DNA of 64,000 nt, taken from positions 54,308 through 118,307 of the forward strand of contig NW_013651762.1 of assembly GCF_000499385.1 (NCBI RefSeq), read 5' to 3'. Made by a program: the position numbers and the translations under genes. The number at the start of each line of letters is the position of its first letter. Position 1 is the first letter of the stretch. This document shows, piece after piece, positions 1 to 12,556 of this stretch. The notes beneath the pieces were generated by a model that had not been told where the DNA came from, did no database searches, and was given only the letters and a program-made list of their open reading frames with translations. This DNA is from Eimeria necatrix (taxonomy: Eukaryota > Apicomplexa > Conoidasida > Eucoccidiorida > Eimeriidae).

Positions 1-123
1 AGTCTTGTACCACAGGAGGAAGCCGTAGACGAGGGTTTTAACAGGCAACAGCGTGACGTGGAGGGTGTGGCAAGTAAGTTGACTAAGTGGCTTTTTCCTT
101 CTTTCGGGGCTCAAGTGGCGTAG
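1..123 (+). CDS. Possible 3' end of a gene running in from the left edge
   Basis: Frame 1 is open from the first base to a TAG at 121-123 and encodes about 40 residues rich in Glu, Gln and Asp, ending in FPSFGAQVA, which looks more like coding than chance sequence. A good donor (GTAAGT, bases 74-79) lies inside it. If used, it leaves one base of phase that would join the acceptor after CTCTGCAG near 350 and give a hydrophobic C-terminus instead, ending near 477. I cannot tell which form is real, and the product is not recognised. The gene body lies outside the window. Confidence 0.3.
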   Translation, partial: SLVPQEEAVDEGFNRQQRDVEGVASKLTKWLFPSFGAQVA

Positions 124-1493
124 TCGTTGAAGTATGAATCTCATGCAGACTTGTAGAGACCCAACAGGTTAACTCATTCAAAGCCTTGTGTCAAAGCCTT
201 GTGTCACGTTTTTGCTCGTGGGACTCCACTTTCGTACGGTAACGCATTCTAAGTTTGACACTAACTAACGTAAAGAATCGAGTGCCAACTTGGTGGATGG
301 AAGATTATTTCTCTCGCTTCTTCTGTTGACAAGGACATTCCTCTGCAGGGTTCTGGGGTCTATGCGTATGGCTTCGATTTGCTGCTGGCGGCATTTCGTG
401 GGTGGATGTCGTTTTGTTGCTGCTTCAGCTGGAGGTGCCGGTGGTGCCCCGGAGAACGTCGCATTGCAGACACTGAAAAAGGCGAGCAGCGCGGGCCACT
501 CAAGTGGCGTGGGCATGCAACCTATTTCTGTAAGCTGTTCACCAAAAGGTTTTGGAGGGCTTTTTAGGAACTTTCCGTGTAGGGGAGTGGGCCCGCCTTC
601 ATTTCATGATTTACAATCCGCTTCTCTGGATAAATCAAAGGGCGTAGACTAGCAGCGGAACTGTGAGTGACTGTACTTGGGTGATATCTCAGGAGGAAGG
701 AGCAGCTCTCACGCCAAGTCCAGACTACAATAGCGAGAGCTCTCCAGAAATATACTAGAATGTGATGGGGAGAATGCAACAGGATCGCGCATTATTAGTT
801 TTCGGTCAGGTGGCCGGATTAGGGGTCATATGAGCCTGGCGCGAAGAGCAGCTCATCAGGTAGCGAGAGCGCCCTCAATGTGTGAGAGGCCCTCAGACAA
901 GGCGTCTCTTTGCTTGTTGCGTCCTGTGACTTACTCATTGGCTCTTTCCGTGGGGGTAGTACTTTGGTTGTACCCGAAAGGCGTGTAGCTTTTCGTAGCC
1001 TCGCTGCACTTCGTAGCGTCGCGACATCCTCGGGTTGGCGTTGCCACAACTGTTTTCCTCAGCATCGGGGGACCTCTCAAATACTTCTCTACATTCAAGT
1101 GTACATGAATGCAGGTAGTGCTCATGCGGCGTATTCAGCTCCTTGAGCCTCTTTCCTACGTGTAGCTTGTGTTTTCGAGCTTGTTAAAAAACATTGCAGA
1201 ATCAAGATCTCTAGATGTCCAAACTGGGCATACTGTAGGGTGCAATGAAACTGTTAGTTGGAACAACTGAAGCTTCTATTGGATTAGACTGCCCTTTGCA
1301 CAGAACTTGCTCAGTTTAGAAGGTCCAAAAGCAAGAGTTCATAGCTTCTGGGAAGTGGCCACGATTCTCTTCACGCTGCAAACGCCACGCAGTCCGAAGG
1401 GGATATGCAAGCATGAGCCCGACGCAATTGTGCATGTTATCGGGAAATTGTAGACCACTTACTTTCGTGCTAATTATCAGGCCACATATACTT
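124..1493. other. Intergenic or UTR stretch, no supported gene
   Basis: Between the possible left-edge gene tail and the 3' end of the GatA-like gene I see only short open frames. The longest (362-652, +, 96 residues from an ATG) has an Arg/Ala/Gly-rich start that could pass for a presequence, but it has no recognisable motif and no clear splice partner. No RNA gene or repeat was seen. Confidence 0.4.
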
Positions 1494-4147
1494 TTACTTC
1501 TTCGCCAGAGCTGCAGCAAGTTTGAGCACTACTTCGTCGCTCCCGCGGGATCCAAACAACAGCCATCCATCGGCAGAGACAAAACAGGGGAAGCCAGCAG
1601 CCGTTACGACGGCCAACAGCTGTTCATGAACGCCCCTAAATGTTGTTTGTGGTTCGAGGGACGGTGTAGCCTTTGGGGCTACGCCGTGCGGGCTTGCAGT
1701 TGGTGTGTGGGGGCCTACACCAACGTTTACTGCTTCCGATGCAGACACACAATCAACAAAGAGGGGCTGTTCCAGGTTCGCTTCCGAGGTCTCTGCGAAA
1801 TGCAGCAGGGCGTCAGCTTCTGTGAAAAAACTGTCTAGATGCTCCCGAATTTCCTGTTGAGCAATGCGGGCACAACGCAGCAAATCCGTCCTGCCGCGGT
1901 CTTGTAGAAGTACCCCTCCTGCAAGAGAAAAAGAAGCAAGATGGCACAAATTGGCGAATTCCTCAAGATCGCATGGATCAAGTCTGTTTCCTCTGTCTGG
2001 TCAGCAGCCAGCGTCCTGCTTTACTCATCTACTCTGCCTTGCCGTTGCAATGCTCATAGGAGCATTTATCTTATGCTTGCGCTTTCGCATGTTGAGGACT
2101 CTTGCAACCACTACGCTGCGTGCTTGCCGCGGGGCTCTTGTTTAGCCTTTCTAAATTCCCCTACGGATACAGAATGCCTCTCCCTGGCAATGCCTCTCCC
2201 TCCATTCACCTACCAAGCAATATTTTTCGTATAACATCGAGGCTGAAGGCCTTTGCCCTCTCCGATAGGACATTCATTCTAAAGCAACGATTATGCTGCT
2301 GCTCCTGGTCTTCCTGCTGCCCCTGATGTCTACTGTCTTGTCGCGCTCTCTGCGGCTGTCTGAATGACCTCACACAGCAAACGGCATTAATGTTCACTGT
2401 ATCGGCCTTGAGCAGCACAACGAGTTGACGAGCGAGCTATCCATTTACAGCACACAGCAAATGTAACGCACCGTTGGGATGGAAAGGGCTCCTGGGTGCC
2501 CCCTTCGCCAATCCGTAGAAGGAGACCAGCTGCTTCACAGCACTGGAGTAGCGCCTGTCCAACCGATGCGCGCTGAAGCGTCTCCGCTGCAATACAGGCG
2601 ACCGCAAGGTTTCGGCAGCTTCCAACTGACTGCTTTTGTTTCTGCTGCGTCTGCTGAAGTTTCTGTAGACGCTCCAGGAGTTCCTGCCGCTCCAATGCCA
2701 AGGGTAAGTGAGCGGTGGATTCTTCATTGCCTGTGACTTGTAGACACGTAACTCGAGGGCAGACTACAATGTCTCTTCTATTCATTGAAGTTGTCTTTGT
2801 CTGCGCTTGCTCTAGGTAAAACCTGAATGTCTGAAGGTCGCAAGGGTCAGCTGCCTTGAGTACCCTAAAGATTTGATGCAGCACTGCCACATCCCCTCCG
2901 CAAATCCACAAAGCGGGGGTTCCGCAAGAGGCCTGCAATAGCGGGGAAGCGTTCCCTGAAGCCACAGCTGCTGTATTGTCTCTTCTTAAGACATCAGCTG
3001 CACTGAAACATCCAAACAAGCTCACGCTACCCTTGGAAGGCGAGAACCCCATCCTGTAACCTCTGCCCGCTCGAGCATCTCCTGTCTGTCTCTGCTCACT
3101 AAAAACACAATTGCCGCTGGTGCTGCCGCTCGCATGAGCTTTCCATGTTACGCCTCGCTGGATGGGAGGGCGCGCAGTCACTTCCAAGCGACCCTGAGCA
3201 CCATCTGTGTATGTGGAGGTTGTCGGCAAAACACCAGAAGTCACGACGGCCCCTGCTGATTTCAAGCGCGTCACAACCGTTGCCTCATAAGCTACCGGGC
3301 CTTTCAGCATGCCTAAGCACCGCAAACATGACAGCAACAACTGAACAGCAACGTTTATTCGGTGCCCATAGAAATATTAGGACAGCCATGTTCACCACTG
3401 GTCAGTCTCCAGGCGTTGTGGACTCTACAAAATAGGAGTATTTTGTTGATGGAGTGTTTCTTCAACGCCCCCCAATGGGGCCTCCACTGACATACGTAAA
3501 TCAAACAAGCCTAAGAACTCACTAGGTGTGTCACCCCATGTCTCGCGACACCGTATGATTGGGCTTACGGATACACAAACACCGCGTAGGGACCCAGACG
3601 CTTCAGGACCAAAGCATGATGCTTCGGTAGTTTGCTCGGGAACATCTGCCGTTATATTTGCTGCCGTTCCTGCTGCCGCTTCACCTGCAACTGATGCAGT
3701 TGCTGAAGCCGGGCCGGCTGCTGTTGCCTTCTCCCGAGCAGCACACGCTGCTCGGGAGGCGGCTAAGAAGATATGAAGATCGTTGGAAGGTCCTGAGAGC
3801 TGCCCCCTATGTGAAGATAAACAAGTATAGCAGCTGGTGGTGACACGAGGATAACACGAGAAGCAGGCCCTTTGCCTGAGAATGTTGCCATTACAGCCAA
3901 TGTTGCAGTGTGGTCGAAAGATCAACCTGCCACCATTGCCGCTGATGATGTCTGTGCTGCCGTTGCTTACTCCTTTGTACAGAAAGCTGCAGTGTTTAAA
4001 GGGTGCATGCAGCCCCTGTGCGGGCGTGAAGTCACCAGATAATACCAGCAACCAAAAACACAAGGTCTGCAAAAGGTTGCGCCAGAAAGACCCCCTCTTG
4101 CCCTGTGTGCCTTTTGGGGCATTCCATTGAGAAGTGACGCCGTCCAT
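1494..4147 (-). CDS. Amidase-family protein, GatA-like (Glu-tRNA(Gln) amidotransferase subunit A), probably apicoplast-targeted
   Basis: This multi-exon gene on the minus strand starts at the ATG at 4147. The N-terminus has a hydrophobic run (LLQTLCFWLLVLSG, about residues 22-35) followed by a long low-complexity region, like a signal plus transit leader to the apicoplast. Downstream blocks match GatA in order. At about 3310-2500 come YEATVVTRLKSAGAVV, a Ser/Gly-rich ASGSTSGN, then GFSPSKGSVSLFG, then DVAVLHQIFRVLKAADPCD. An exon ending at 2214 carries AFSLDVIRKILLG. The last exon, 1918-1494, joins in phase through a strong acceptor (CTTTTTCTCTTGCAG) and gives LLRCARIAQQEI and a C-terminus ending in ALAKK. 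In GatA these regions bind tRNA partners and transfer ammonia made from Gln. The expected catalytic Lys and Ser contexts are not seen intact (see findings). Exon joins around 3500-3300 and 2480-2215 are unresolved, so the limits are firmer than the interior. A divergent amidase other than GatA is the alternative. Confidence 0.6.
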
Positions 4148-4665
4148 AGACGTCACGAAGGCCTAGGGATATCCTTGGTACCGATAAGCAGCTGCGATCT
4201 CCTTAGGACTAACAGGAGACTGCGCTGCCGACAGGGAGGGTCCAAATCCAAATTAGGTCTTTTGCATATGACGCCGAAGACCAAATGAGAAAATGCAATA
4301 AAATCTAAACAACACTTGGTCAATAATCAGCCGGCCAAGACGAGGGCCCCATGGAAGCTTGCAAGGACCCCCCGGGGTGACGTTCGGGGGCCCTTCTCCG
4401 CCTGTGCAGCGCCAAAATCTCAGGGCAGGAGCAGCACTGAATTCAAAGTGCTTTCATCTCTAAAACAGTGAATCTCTCAACAATTTTGACGGAATCTGAT
4501 ATATAAGAGAACACGCTGACGGTCGGGGCCATCTCATGCCCTGCCATAAGCTTGCTTCCATCATCCTTATGCTGCTGCGTACTGCTGCTGCGTAGTACCC
4601 TCATGGACACGCCTGTTATGAGCGTAGCACCCGATGAGGCTGTGTGAACCACTGTGACGTTGCAG

Positions 4666-7600
4666 ATGGAGGGCGTGCCCTTCAGCCGAAGCCCTCCGGC
4701 GCCTACAGACGGCGTCTTCCGCTCTGCTGGAGCTCAGTCGTTGGAGTCGACTGGAGCATCATTGTTTCGAGCCTCTTCTACAAGCAGTGCAGCAGGAGTG
4801 TTCTCACTTGGAAGCACCGCTGGGTCTCCCGCCCCGGGCGTCCTCTCAAGCAGAATCAATACACTCCGTGGGTCGGCCTCTGCCGCTTGCGGGGAACCTT
4901 CCCCCTTTACGGGTCCCGCAGCTGCAGAAACCGGCCATCAGGCAGCTGACTCTACTTGCAGCAGCGTTTTCAACGCAAGCAAGCCCGGGAACGGGGACAA
5001 TGGAGGCCCGTTTGGCGAGGCCGGAGGTTTAGGTTCGCAGTGCCTCTTTGCTGCTGGCAGCAGCAGCAAGTCAGCTGGGGCCCACTCAGAAAGTGCTTCA
5101 TCGGGCATCTCTACCAGAAGATCTCTGGGGGATTCTAAGACCGAGGTGGCCATTTCTGGCACGTCAGGCACAAGCAGTCAAGTTTTCGCCCCCCCGCCAA
5201 CTGGGCTTTTCTCGAATACTATCTACGGAAGTAACCAAGACACTGGGGCTACTGCAACTACTGGCGCACCACAATCAGCAGGGCGCCCAACTGCTTCAGT
5301 CCTCAAGGCTACTGCACCTGGACTGGCTCTGCGAAGTGTTGCCTCTGGGGGCAACTTGTTTGCAGATAATGCGAATCTGAGGAGGGAAGGAGAACTCTCT
5401 GGAGTTTGCCCTACTCTATTAGGTGTTAATTTTACTGCAGGAGGCCCCTCAGGTAGTAAACTAACGAACGGGGATATGCTTAGGGACATTCCTGCGAATT
5501 CCACATCTGGGATGTCGCCCTTTACGGACACTTCTGGAGCCCTCATCCCAGGGGCCTCACTACAGAGAGGGTCAGCAAAAGGAGCTGTTCCTTGTGGGAA
5601 AGGTCTGTTTGCCACTGCTCTGGCCAGTGAATCGTCGGGCGCCGCCCTGGTAAAAGCCCGGAGCTCGGACGATAAAAGCGGCAGTACCGGTTTGTTTGAA
5701 GGTGCTGCTTATTCGGGGGGAGAGCGGGGCACTTTATTTGGCAGCAGTGTTTCCGGCCGCAACGGTGCTTCTGAGGGTCTTATTGAGGCCTCTGTTGGTA
5801 CTGGTTTGTTCTCACGCTTACCTGGGGGATTTGATCAAAATCGAGCCAGTGGAAGCGTCTTAGCGGGAGCCTCAGGTGAAACTGTCACCTTCACATCAAG
5901 GAGGAGCAGTTTGTTTGGGGTCCCCGCCGAGGGCACGTTCACAGCTGCAACTAATAACAGTGACAGGGACGTGGAGGGAGTCGTTGTTACTGACGGTAAG
6001 GGACCTTCACGATCACAGGAAGGCTCTTTCGGGCCTTTCCGCAGCAGGGGCGCCTCTTTGGGATTTGAAACTAGTACTGAAGCAGAAACAAGGCCAGCCG
6101 GTAGTAGCACTGGAAGCAGGAGCAACATCTTTGGCCTTACTGACGGGCATTCCCAGCTTGCTAACCGCAGCGGAGTTGCGCCCACAGCGTCAAGCGGCCC
6201 ACAAGGGTCTCATTTCACTGGAAGCGCTAACTCCTTTTCTAGTATGGAAGCGTCGCCAGAAGACCCAAGCAGCAGCACTAAGGGCAACACAAACAAGAGT
6301 AGTGTAATTGCTGTGCACGGGCGAGGCAGGCTTTGTGTGCCCGAAGGCCGTGCGGTGCCGCCTCCCTTGCCAGCTCCTTCGGGTCCCGAAGGGAATCCTA
6401 TGCTTCAAGCTGATCTTGACGAGGGAGCGTTGATCCTAAGGGTACAGGTGGTGCAGCAGCTGCAGCAGGTGCTGCAGGAGGGGATCTCGTCTACGCTGTC
6501 TCCAGCTGCAGCAGCAGGTAATGACCCTTCTTCGGGAGGGCCGTTTGTAGGCCACTTGTGTGGCTGCTGCAGCACAGAAGAAATGCTTGACAAACAACAA
6601 GTTTCCACGGCATCGGATTTTGAGCGGCTAGATGCAACGGTCCCAGGCGATCCAGAGGCGCGCATCGTAAGTTGTTTCACCCACAACGAGCCATCTGCCC
6701 AACATTAGAAATTCCTTGCTGCTAAAATACTTAGCTGTCTTCTGGCTGTGTGTATTGGTTTTTGTTTGCATGCTAGTGCCTGTCGGCAGGTCGCCATGTA
6801 CTGCGTGAGCTCCAGCAGTCTGGCATGTGCCGATGCGGTTTAATGGCTTTCTTTACATGAATTCGCTAATGATGCTGGTGCAGGTGAACGTACATCTGGC
6901 CTTTTCATCATTTCGGCGAAGTGACGCTGGGAAGCCCTTTAAGCAGTCTGACACCCGACCGGCAGTTTGGTGTCGGCGCGCCGTCCATGCATTGCTTACA
7001 TATTTTGCTGACGCAGATCTGACGAATGGACCTCAGCAGCAGCAGCAGCAGCGGCAGGTCCTGCCTCGGAAGGAATATCTGTACTGTCGACCCCGGCCGT
7101 ACACTTATATAGATGTGTACAACTTCCTGCGGGACCGCCTGCGAGCGTGCTGGCAGGAGCTGACAGTGCAGCACGTGTCTCCCCACCGGGCATCCATTGA
7201 GACTTTGGAGATATCTTTTCGCTTTTTGGTCCTGTCTGAAGAGCTCTTGGCTGGAACTCCTGGTTTTGACGCTGTCTCCAACCACGGTCTCATGCAGACC
7301 TGTCTAGACAAGCTCATGCAGGGATACGAGGCAACTCGCGCCTTTCGCAGCAAACGCGACGCTACTGCTGCGGCGGCGGTGGCAGCCGCCACTGCTACTG
7401 AAAATGAAGGAACAGTGGCGAAAGACATTAAGGCGTTGATGGATCTGCTTGTCTACTCCAGTCCGTACGAGGGGGAGTTTTGGGGCTTCAGGCTACTGAT
7501 GCTGTTATCACAGGAGGCGAGTGATACGGCTCTGGTGTCTCTGTTGCAGCGACTGCCGCAGCAGCTGCAGCAGGACCCGTCAGTGCGTTTCGCTCTTGAG

Positions 7601-10600
7601 GCGTACAGGGCATTTAGGGCCCTGGATCTTCGCCGCTACGTGAGGCTAATGCGAGAGGGGCCCTACCTGCTGTGTGTAATGCTCCATAAGTTTTTGCCGT
7701 ATGCACGCGCACGATTCCTTGCTGTTCTCGTTCTCAGTAGACTGACTGGGGGCTCAAGAAACCCAATCAGCCCGCAGCGGCTTTCGCTGCTGCTGGGTTT
7801 CGATGGGGAAGACGGTAAGGATGGTATTTTGGAGCGTTGGTTACCGTTGCTGCTGCTGTTTATTCTAGTCTCCAAAATTGTACCTGTGCGGCATTTTAAC
7901 AGGGCTCTGCAGGTTGCTGCCGTTGGAGCTGCTGCCGCCTATTCTGACTGTGTTGGAAAGTCCCTTGTGGAGGCTCCGGACTCTTTTGCTTTTGCTGCTG
8001 GAACTGTGCAGGTGAGATGTTTCCGGCCTTCTTGGCTGCTTACGGAATCCGTACTGCAGTATCCCCCCGGGGAAACCGAGTATGCCTATTGGAGGAGACG
8101 GACAAAAGTCTTCTCCAGGATCTTTCTTCCTACAAGAAAGCTAAAGGTCCAAGGGCTCCCTCTGCATACCTCATGAGCCCGGCTTACCTGTCCAGGCAGC
8201 AGCTGCTTGACCCAGACTACCCAGCAGCTGCATTCCCTGCCGGACGACAGCAGCACGAGCAGCAACAGTTGCAGAGGCTGTCAGCAGCGGAACTGAGTAA
8301 GGCATTCTATTTCAAGCAGCTTCACACGCCAGTGCAGCAGCAAGCACAACGGCATCAGCAAGAGCAGCAGCAATGCCAGTTTACGAGGTTAAGGAGACTG
8401 CAGCAGCTTAAGCTCAGGCAGCAGGAGCACAACCAAAGGAAGATAACGTCGGAAAAAGAAGAGCAGCAGCCCCTACTGCGGCGGCAGCGGCCTTTGGACG
8501 GGAAGCTGCATACGAATAGCTCAACAATTACAGCGACTGAAGGGCTTTCGTTCCAGATACCAGCCGTGCAAAAGGCACATGGATTGTTGAAACCACGTGA
8601 ACAGTTCCAGCAACAGCTGCCGCAGGTTCCTCAAGGGCAGCAGCCCTCACAAGCGCAGCTACAAGAGCCACCTGAAGCGCACCAGCGGGCTCAGCAGGAG
8701 CAACAGGAACAGTCAGTTTTATCGTCTGCGTGGCCTTCGTGTCAGGCTAAGCGGAGTGCACCGAATTTTCAAGCGGCTGTAGTGGTATCTGAGAAAGGGC
8801 CCTTGGGTCGTCATGGGTGTCACGTAGCAGCTGCTGCACCTAGGGACCAATTTTCTTCAGGAGGTGTGACTGCAGTCGCAACAGTGCAGCCAGATGAGCC
8901 CACAGCACATGCAACATCCTCAGAAAACACAAAGGTGGCAATTACAGAGCCCTCAGGAAAGCCCAACATCCAAGTGATCGTAGGTCTTCCTGAAGCTAGT
9001 GAGGCAACGGTGCGGGAGCCCGTGGCGGCTCCAGCAGCTGATGTTGAAGCTCAACAATTTGTCATTGCTGCACTGCAACGGTCTAAGGAGAAAATTGAGC
9101 TAGACAGTGAGCAGGATGATGGTTGCCCTCCTCACGTCGAAGCGTCACCGGTTTGTAGCCCTAGGGCAGCGGCGCCGGCAGCAGTGAAGTTGGCGACCTC
9201 GCCGGAATGGCCTGCACAGAGCCCTGAGGTAGCGCCAGATGCGAACAGAGGTACCGCAGCAACAAAGCCTGAAACGGGCCCAGAGGGGATTGTGGGTTTG
9301 AGACGATGGAGACGCCGGCGCAGAAGCAGTGGCGAGAACGGCTCGCAGTTTTATGCATCAATCCAACTAACTAGTGTATCTGCACTCCAGGGTGCTACTG
9401 CAACCACTGAGAGTGTAGGGAGAAAAAGTTGCTTGTGCCTTGCAGAGGCTGCTGCGGCTGCTCCAGCAGGAGGCTGTAGAGCCGACTTGCCGTTGCTGCT
9501 GCTAGAGATGCCCAGCAATAGGGCGCCATCCGCATCAGCCGTACCTGGCCTGCTACAGAGCACCGCAGTGCAAGAGCAGCAGCGACAGCCACAACACCGA
9601 CGGCTACAGCAGGACGAACAACATGAACAACAGCGGCAGCTGCAGCAACTACAGCAGGTGCAGCAATTGCAGCAACAGCAACGCGAGAAAGAGCAACAGC
9701 AGGAACGAGCGGAACAGGAGCTACCGAAAGATGGCTCCGGCAAAGATCCAAAGAGCTTTCAGGGTGGCTCAGGCGGTCACGAACAGGCTCCAGAAGCTAA
9801 AACAACGGCCGCGGGAATAAAGAAAGCCGGTGCGATTACGTTGAAGCAAGATGCAGACGTAGACGATCATACTGAAAGAGCTTTGTACACGCTGAGATCT
9901 CCAGAAGAAGAACTGCTGCTGCTGTTGCAACAACAGACAGAGTGGCCAGGGCAGTCTTTTGCAGAGATGCTTGCCACTGCCGTTGCTGCTGCAATTCAAT
10001 CCTTGCCGACTGATGCTATAGGCGTTTCTGTACCAGCTAAGCCTGAAATGCCCCAGCATCCACAACAGCAGCAGCCGTGGAATTTGCAGAGTATTGTTGT
10101 TCCCCGCATTTTTTTCAAGGCGGTATTTTTCGGTATCGGCAGGTGTGCTGTTGAGGCTATGCTGTTGCGCGTGGTTGTCTCGGCTGCCGAGGGCCAAGAT
10201 TTTAGCAGCAAGAGTGCCGCAGCTCCGGTGCTGATTCATGGCACTGTGACATCTGGGAAAGGAAGGCAGCCGCTTCATAGCAAGTTGGTGCTATGGCCCC
10301 AGCAGATGGTGCTCACGACGAAGGCTCCGTTGCCGCTACCGCTTTTTTGCTCTCTGCATGCCATAGGGTGCGCTTCGGAAAAGTTGCATTGTACAGTTGA
10401 AGCAGCAGCTACCCCGAGAGCAGAAAATGCGGAAACGACAAATAGCGATGGAAATTCCTACGAACTTGACATAGAGGAGGCTGTGGGAGGAGCCGCAATG
10501 CTGCTGTTGCCATTACCTTTTCTTGTGGAGCTAGTGAGCGCAACGGCGAAGGCAACGCTTGCACCAACAACAGCGAAAACCGTGGACGTGCTTTGTGATG

Positions 10601-12556
10601 CTTGCGGCGGTATGTATCCCCCCGTAGTGCAAATTTGTCCCTCGACGCCCCTCAGCAGCGCAATGGTCTCAGCATTCCGAGCAGCAGAACAACACTGGGA
10701 AGCAGCTGCTGCAGCGGTGGCACATGCTGTGGAACTTCAGCAGCTGACACAACAGGATGGACAGAAGAGTGACAGTGCCATCATATCGATTGTGTTTGCT
10801 CTGTGTCTGCCTCGACAATTCTTTCTTACCCCCGAGCCGGCTGAAGCACCAGCGTCGACTGTGGCACGCATGTCTTACGAAACCATTGTTTCAGCACACC
10901 CCTGGCAGCAGAATGTGCAACAGCTGCAAGAAGGCAGGTCACAGCAAAAGCCTCAGCACAGGCAACCAAGGCAACTGGTGGTGTCAGTCGATGATGAAGT
11001 CCATACAGCATGCGCTACCGTCCTAGCGAACCTGTGTCAGGCTATCTCTTCCAAATTCCCACAGTAAGCAACAGCAGTAGTAGTTGCAGTAGCAGCAACA
11101 GAAGATGCAGCAAGAACTCCACATACCTAATGCCTAGCGATGCTGCAGAGAAGTTGTGCAGAGTTGATGTTCTTTTGCCGTATCAAACGCCTTTTGAAAA
11201 CGCTCTGATGTTTGCAGGCTCAACCACGTAGCAGCAAACTTACGGGTGCGGTGTATTGCGGTCGTCCCCAAGACTCCCCAGTCAAGGAACACGAGAAGCT
11301 ACAACGGCAGTAGTAACACGTGTAGCAGCGCACAACGAAGCTGTTCTTGCATTCAAAAAGCTCTACCTTTGGCTCGAGGATTGCTGAAATGTCTTGCCTT
11401 AGACCCCTGGGAAGGACTCCGACAGAGCAAGCATTTAAGGACCCTTATTCGGCAGAGGCCGATGCTGCTGCAGCAGCAACAAATTCTAGTGTCTGGGTGG
11501 GCTCATATTTTGGATAAGGCGCTTGCTGCAGCTGCTGCAGTAGCGGCAACGCGTGCCAAGCAGTCTCTCAATACGCGCCTTGGAACAGGACTGCAGCGGA
11601 AACCAGCATGTCAAGAGTGGTCTGGGGAGCTTATTTCTGCAGCAGCGGAAGGCGCTGCGGCACGAGTTGCTGCTGACGCTGATGTGTGTGCTGAGGCGTT
11701 CCGAGCAGGAGCAGCCGCAGCGGCAAGTTTTCTCCAGAGCTGCAGCAGCAGTTTATGGCTGTTGCCGCCAGCAGAATGGCTTCTGGATCTTCATGAACGG
11801 TTGCAGAGCACAGAACAACGACGAATTCAGCAGCGAAAAACGGCACGGCAAGCCGTTGCTGCAGCAGCCCTGGCTGGATGTTTTCCCTCTGCAGATATTG
11901 ACGCACTGTACAAGTTGGCTGAGCCATTATTGCAGAAGCCGCTACAGGAGCAACAGCAGCTACGCGGAACCATTCGTTTGCTTCGTAGAGCATACAGCAA
12001 GGAAACAGGATTGTCACAACTGATTAATCTGGCTGCGTTTGCTGGTGCTACCTCCTTTATGCAAGAGCGACAGCAAGGGAAAGGGCAGGCACTGGAGGCA
12101 GTTTTCGCCGCTGCGTTTCAGGCAGCTCGGCGCAGCGCAGCAGCTGCTGTTGCAGGGAGCAAGCACCTAGTCCTGCCGCATTCTGTTTGTCGCATCTTCT
12201 CAGCACCATCTTTGTACTTTTGGGGAGCGCCCGCGTTGCCTCAGGGTTTGGCAGCCACAACGGCAATTCTACAAGAGAAACTTCATCAGCAAGAACCGTT
12301 GCAGAACAGCATACAAATTGAGCTCCTAAAGGGACCAGAGTCTGTGGGCAAGCAGCGAGATCAACTTCAGAATCAGCAGTCTCAGCTGCAAAAGCAAAAT
12401 GTCAGGCAGCGGCAGTCTCAGCCGTACATGGAGGAAAGCCGACGACTGCGGCGGCGTGTTTGCCGTCAGGCCTTCAAGCTCATAGATGATTGCATGCAAT
12501 GCGCAGCAGAGGAGACAAGATACATCAGGTCTCTGCTTGAGAGGCTGAGATCTTAA
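4666..12556 (+). CDS. SAC3: SAC3/GANP-type mRNA export factor with N-terminal FG-like repeats and Gln-rich regions
   Basis: Four exons (4666-6666, 6884-7814, 8012-11063, 11218-12556) join in phase and give about 2440 residues. Sac3/GANP proteins scaffold the TREX-2 complex, which ties transcription to mRNA export at the nuclear pore. Residues 1-600 are Ser/Gly-rich with scattered FG-type patches (TLFGSS, SLFGVP, NIFGL), as in the nucleoporin-like N-terminus of GANP. About residue 628, GHLCGCCSTEE sits where Sac3 proteins have their GTCxxMCP motif. FRRSDAG and the core RPYTYIDVYNFLRDRLRACW (about 738) follow, then LLGFDGEDG joined across the intron to EMFPAFLAAYGIRTAV, the winged-helix end. 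The 7815-8011 intron is supported because it restores this motif. Residues of about 1030-1560 are Gln-rich and the C-terminus is Ala/Gln-rich. The start is the first in-frame ATG; an in-frame GTG lies 12 bases upstream. An upstream exon ending at TTGCAG (4661-4665) is possible. Confidence 0.85.
7035..7056 (+). repeat. Short CAG tract inside SAC3 exon 2
   Basis: Six CAG units and a CGG-CAG end encode a short polyglutamine run between the first Sac3 motif and the core helix block. Longer but interrupted Gln-coding stretches occur at 8240-8740 and 9575-9720. The runs are broken by CAA, GAG and CGG codons, so none is a long pure array. Confidence 0.8.

Noticed and set aside
7815..8176. Continuation of the SAC3 exon 2 frame to a stop at 8176
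   Set aside because: A GTAAGG donor at 7815 and a pyrimidine-rich acceptor at 8011 restore the Sac3 winged-helix motif in phase. The read-through frame loses it.
9351..9751. Cys/Ser/Val-rich frames on the minus strand
   Set aside because: They are antisense readings of the Gln/CAG-rich SAC3 exon 3 and have the composition that predicts.
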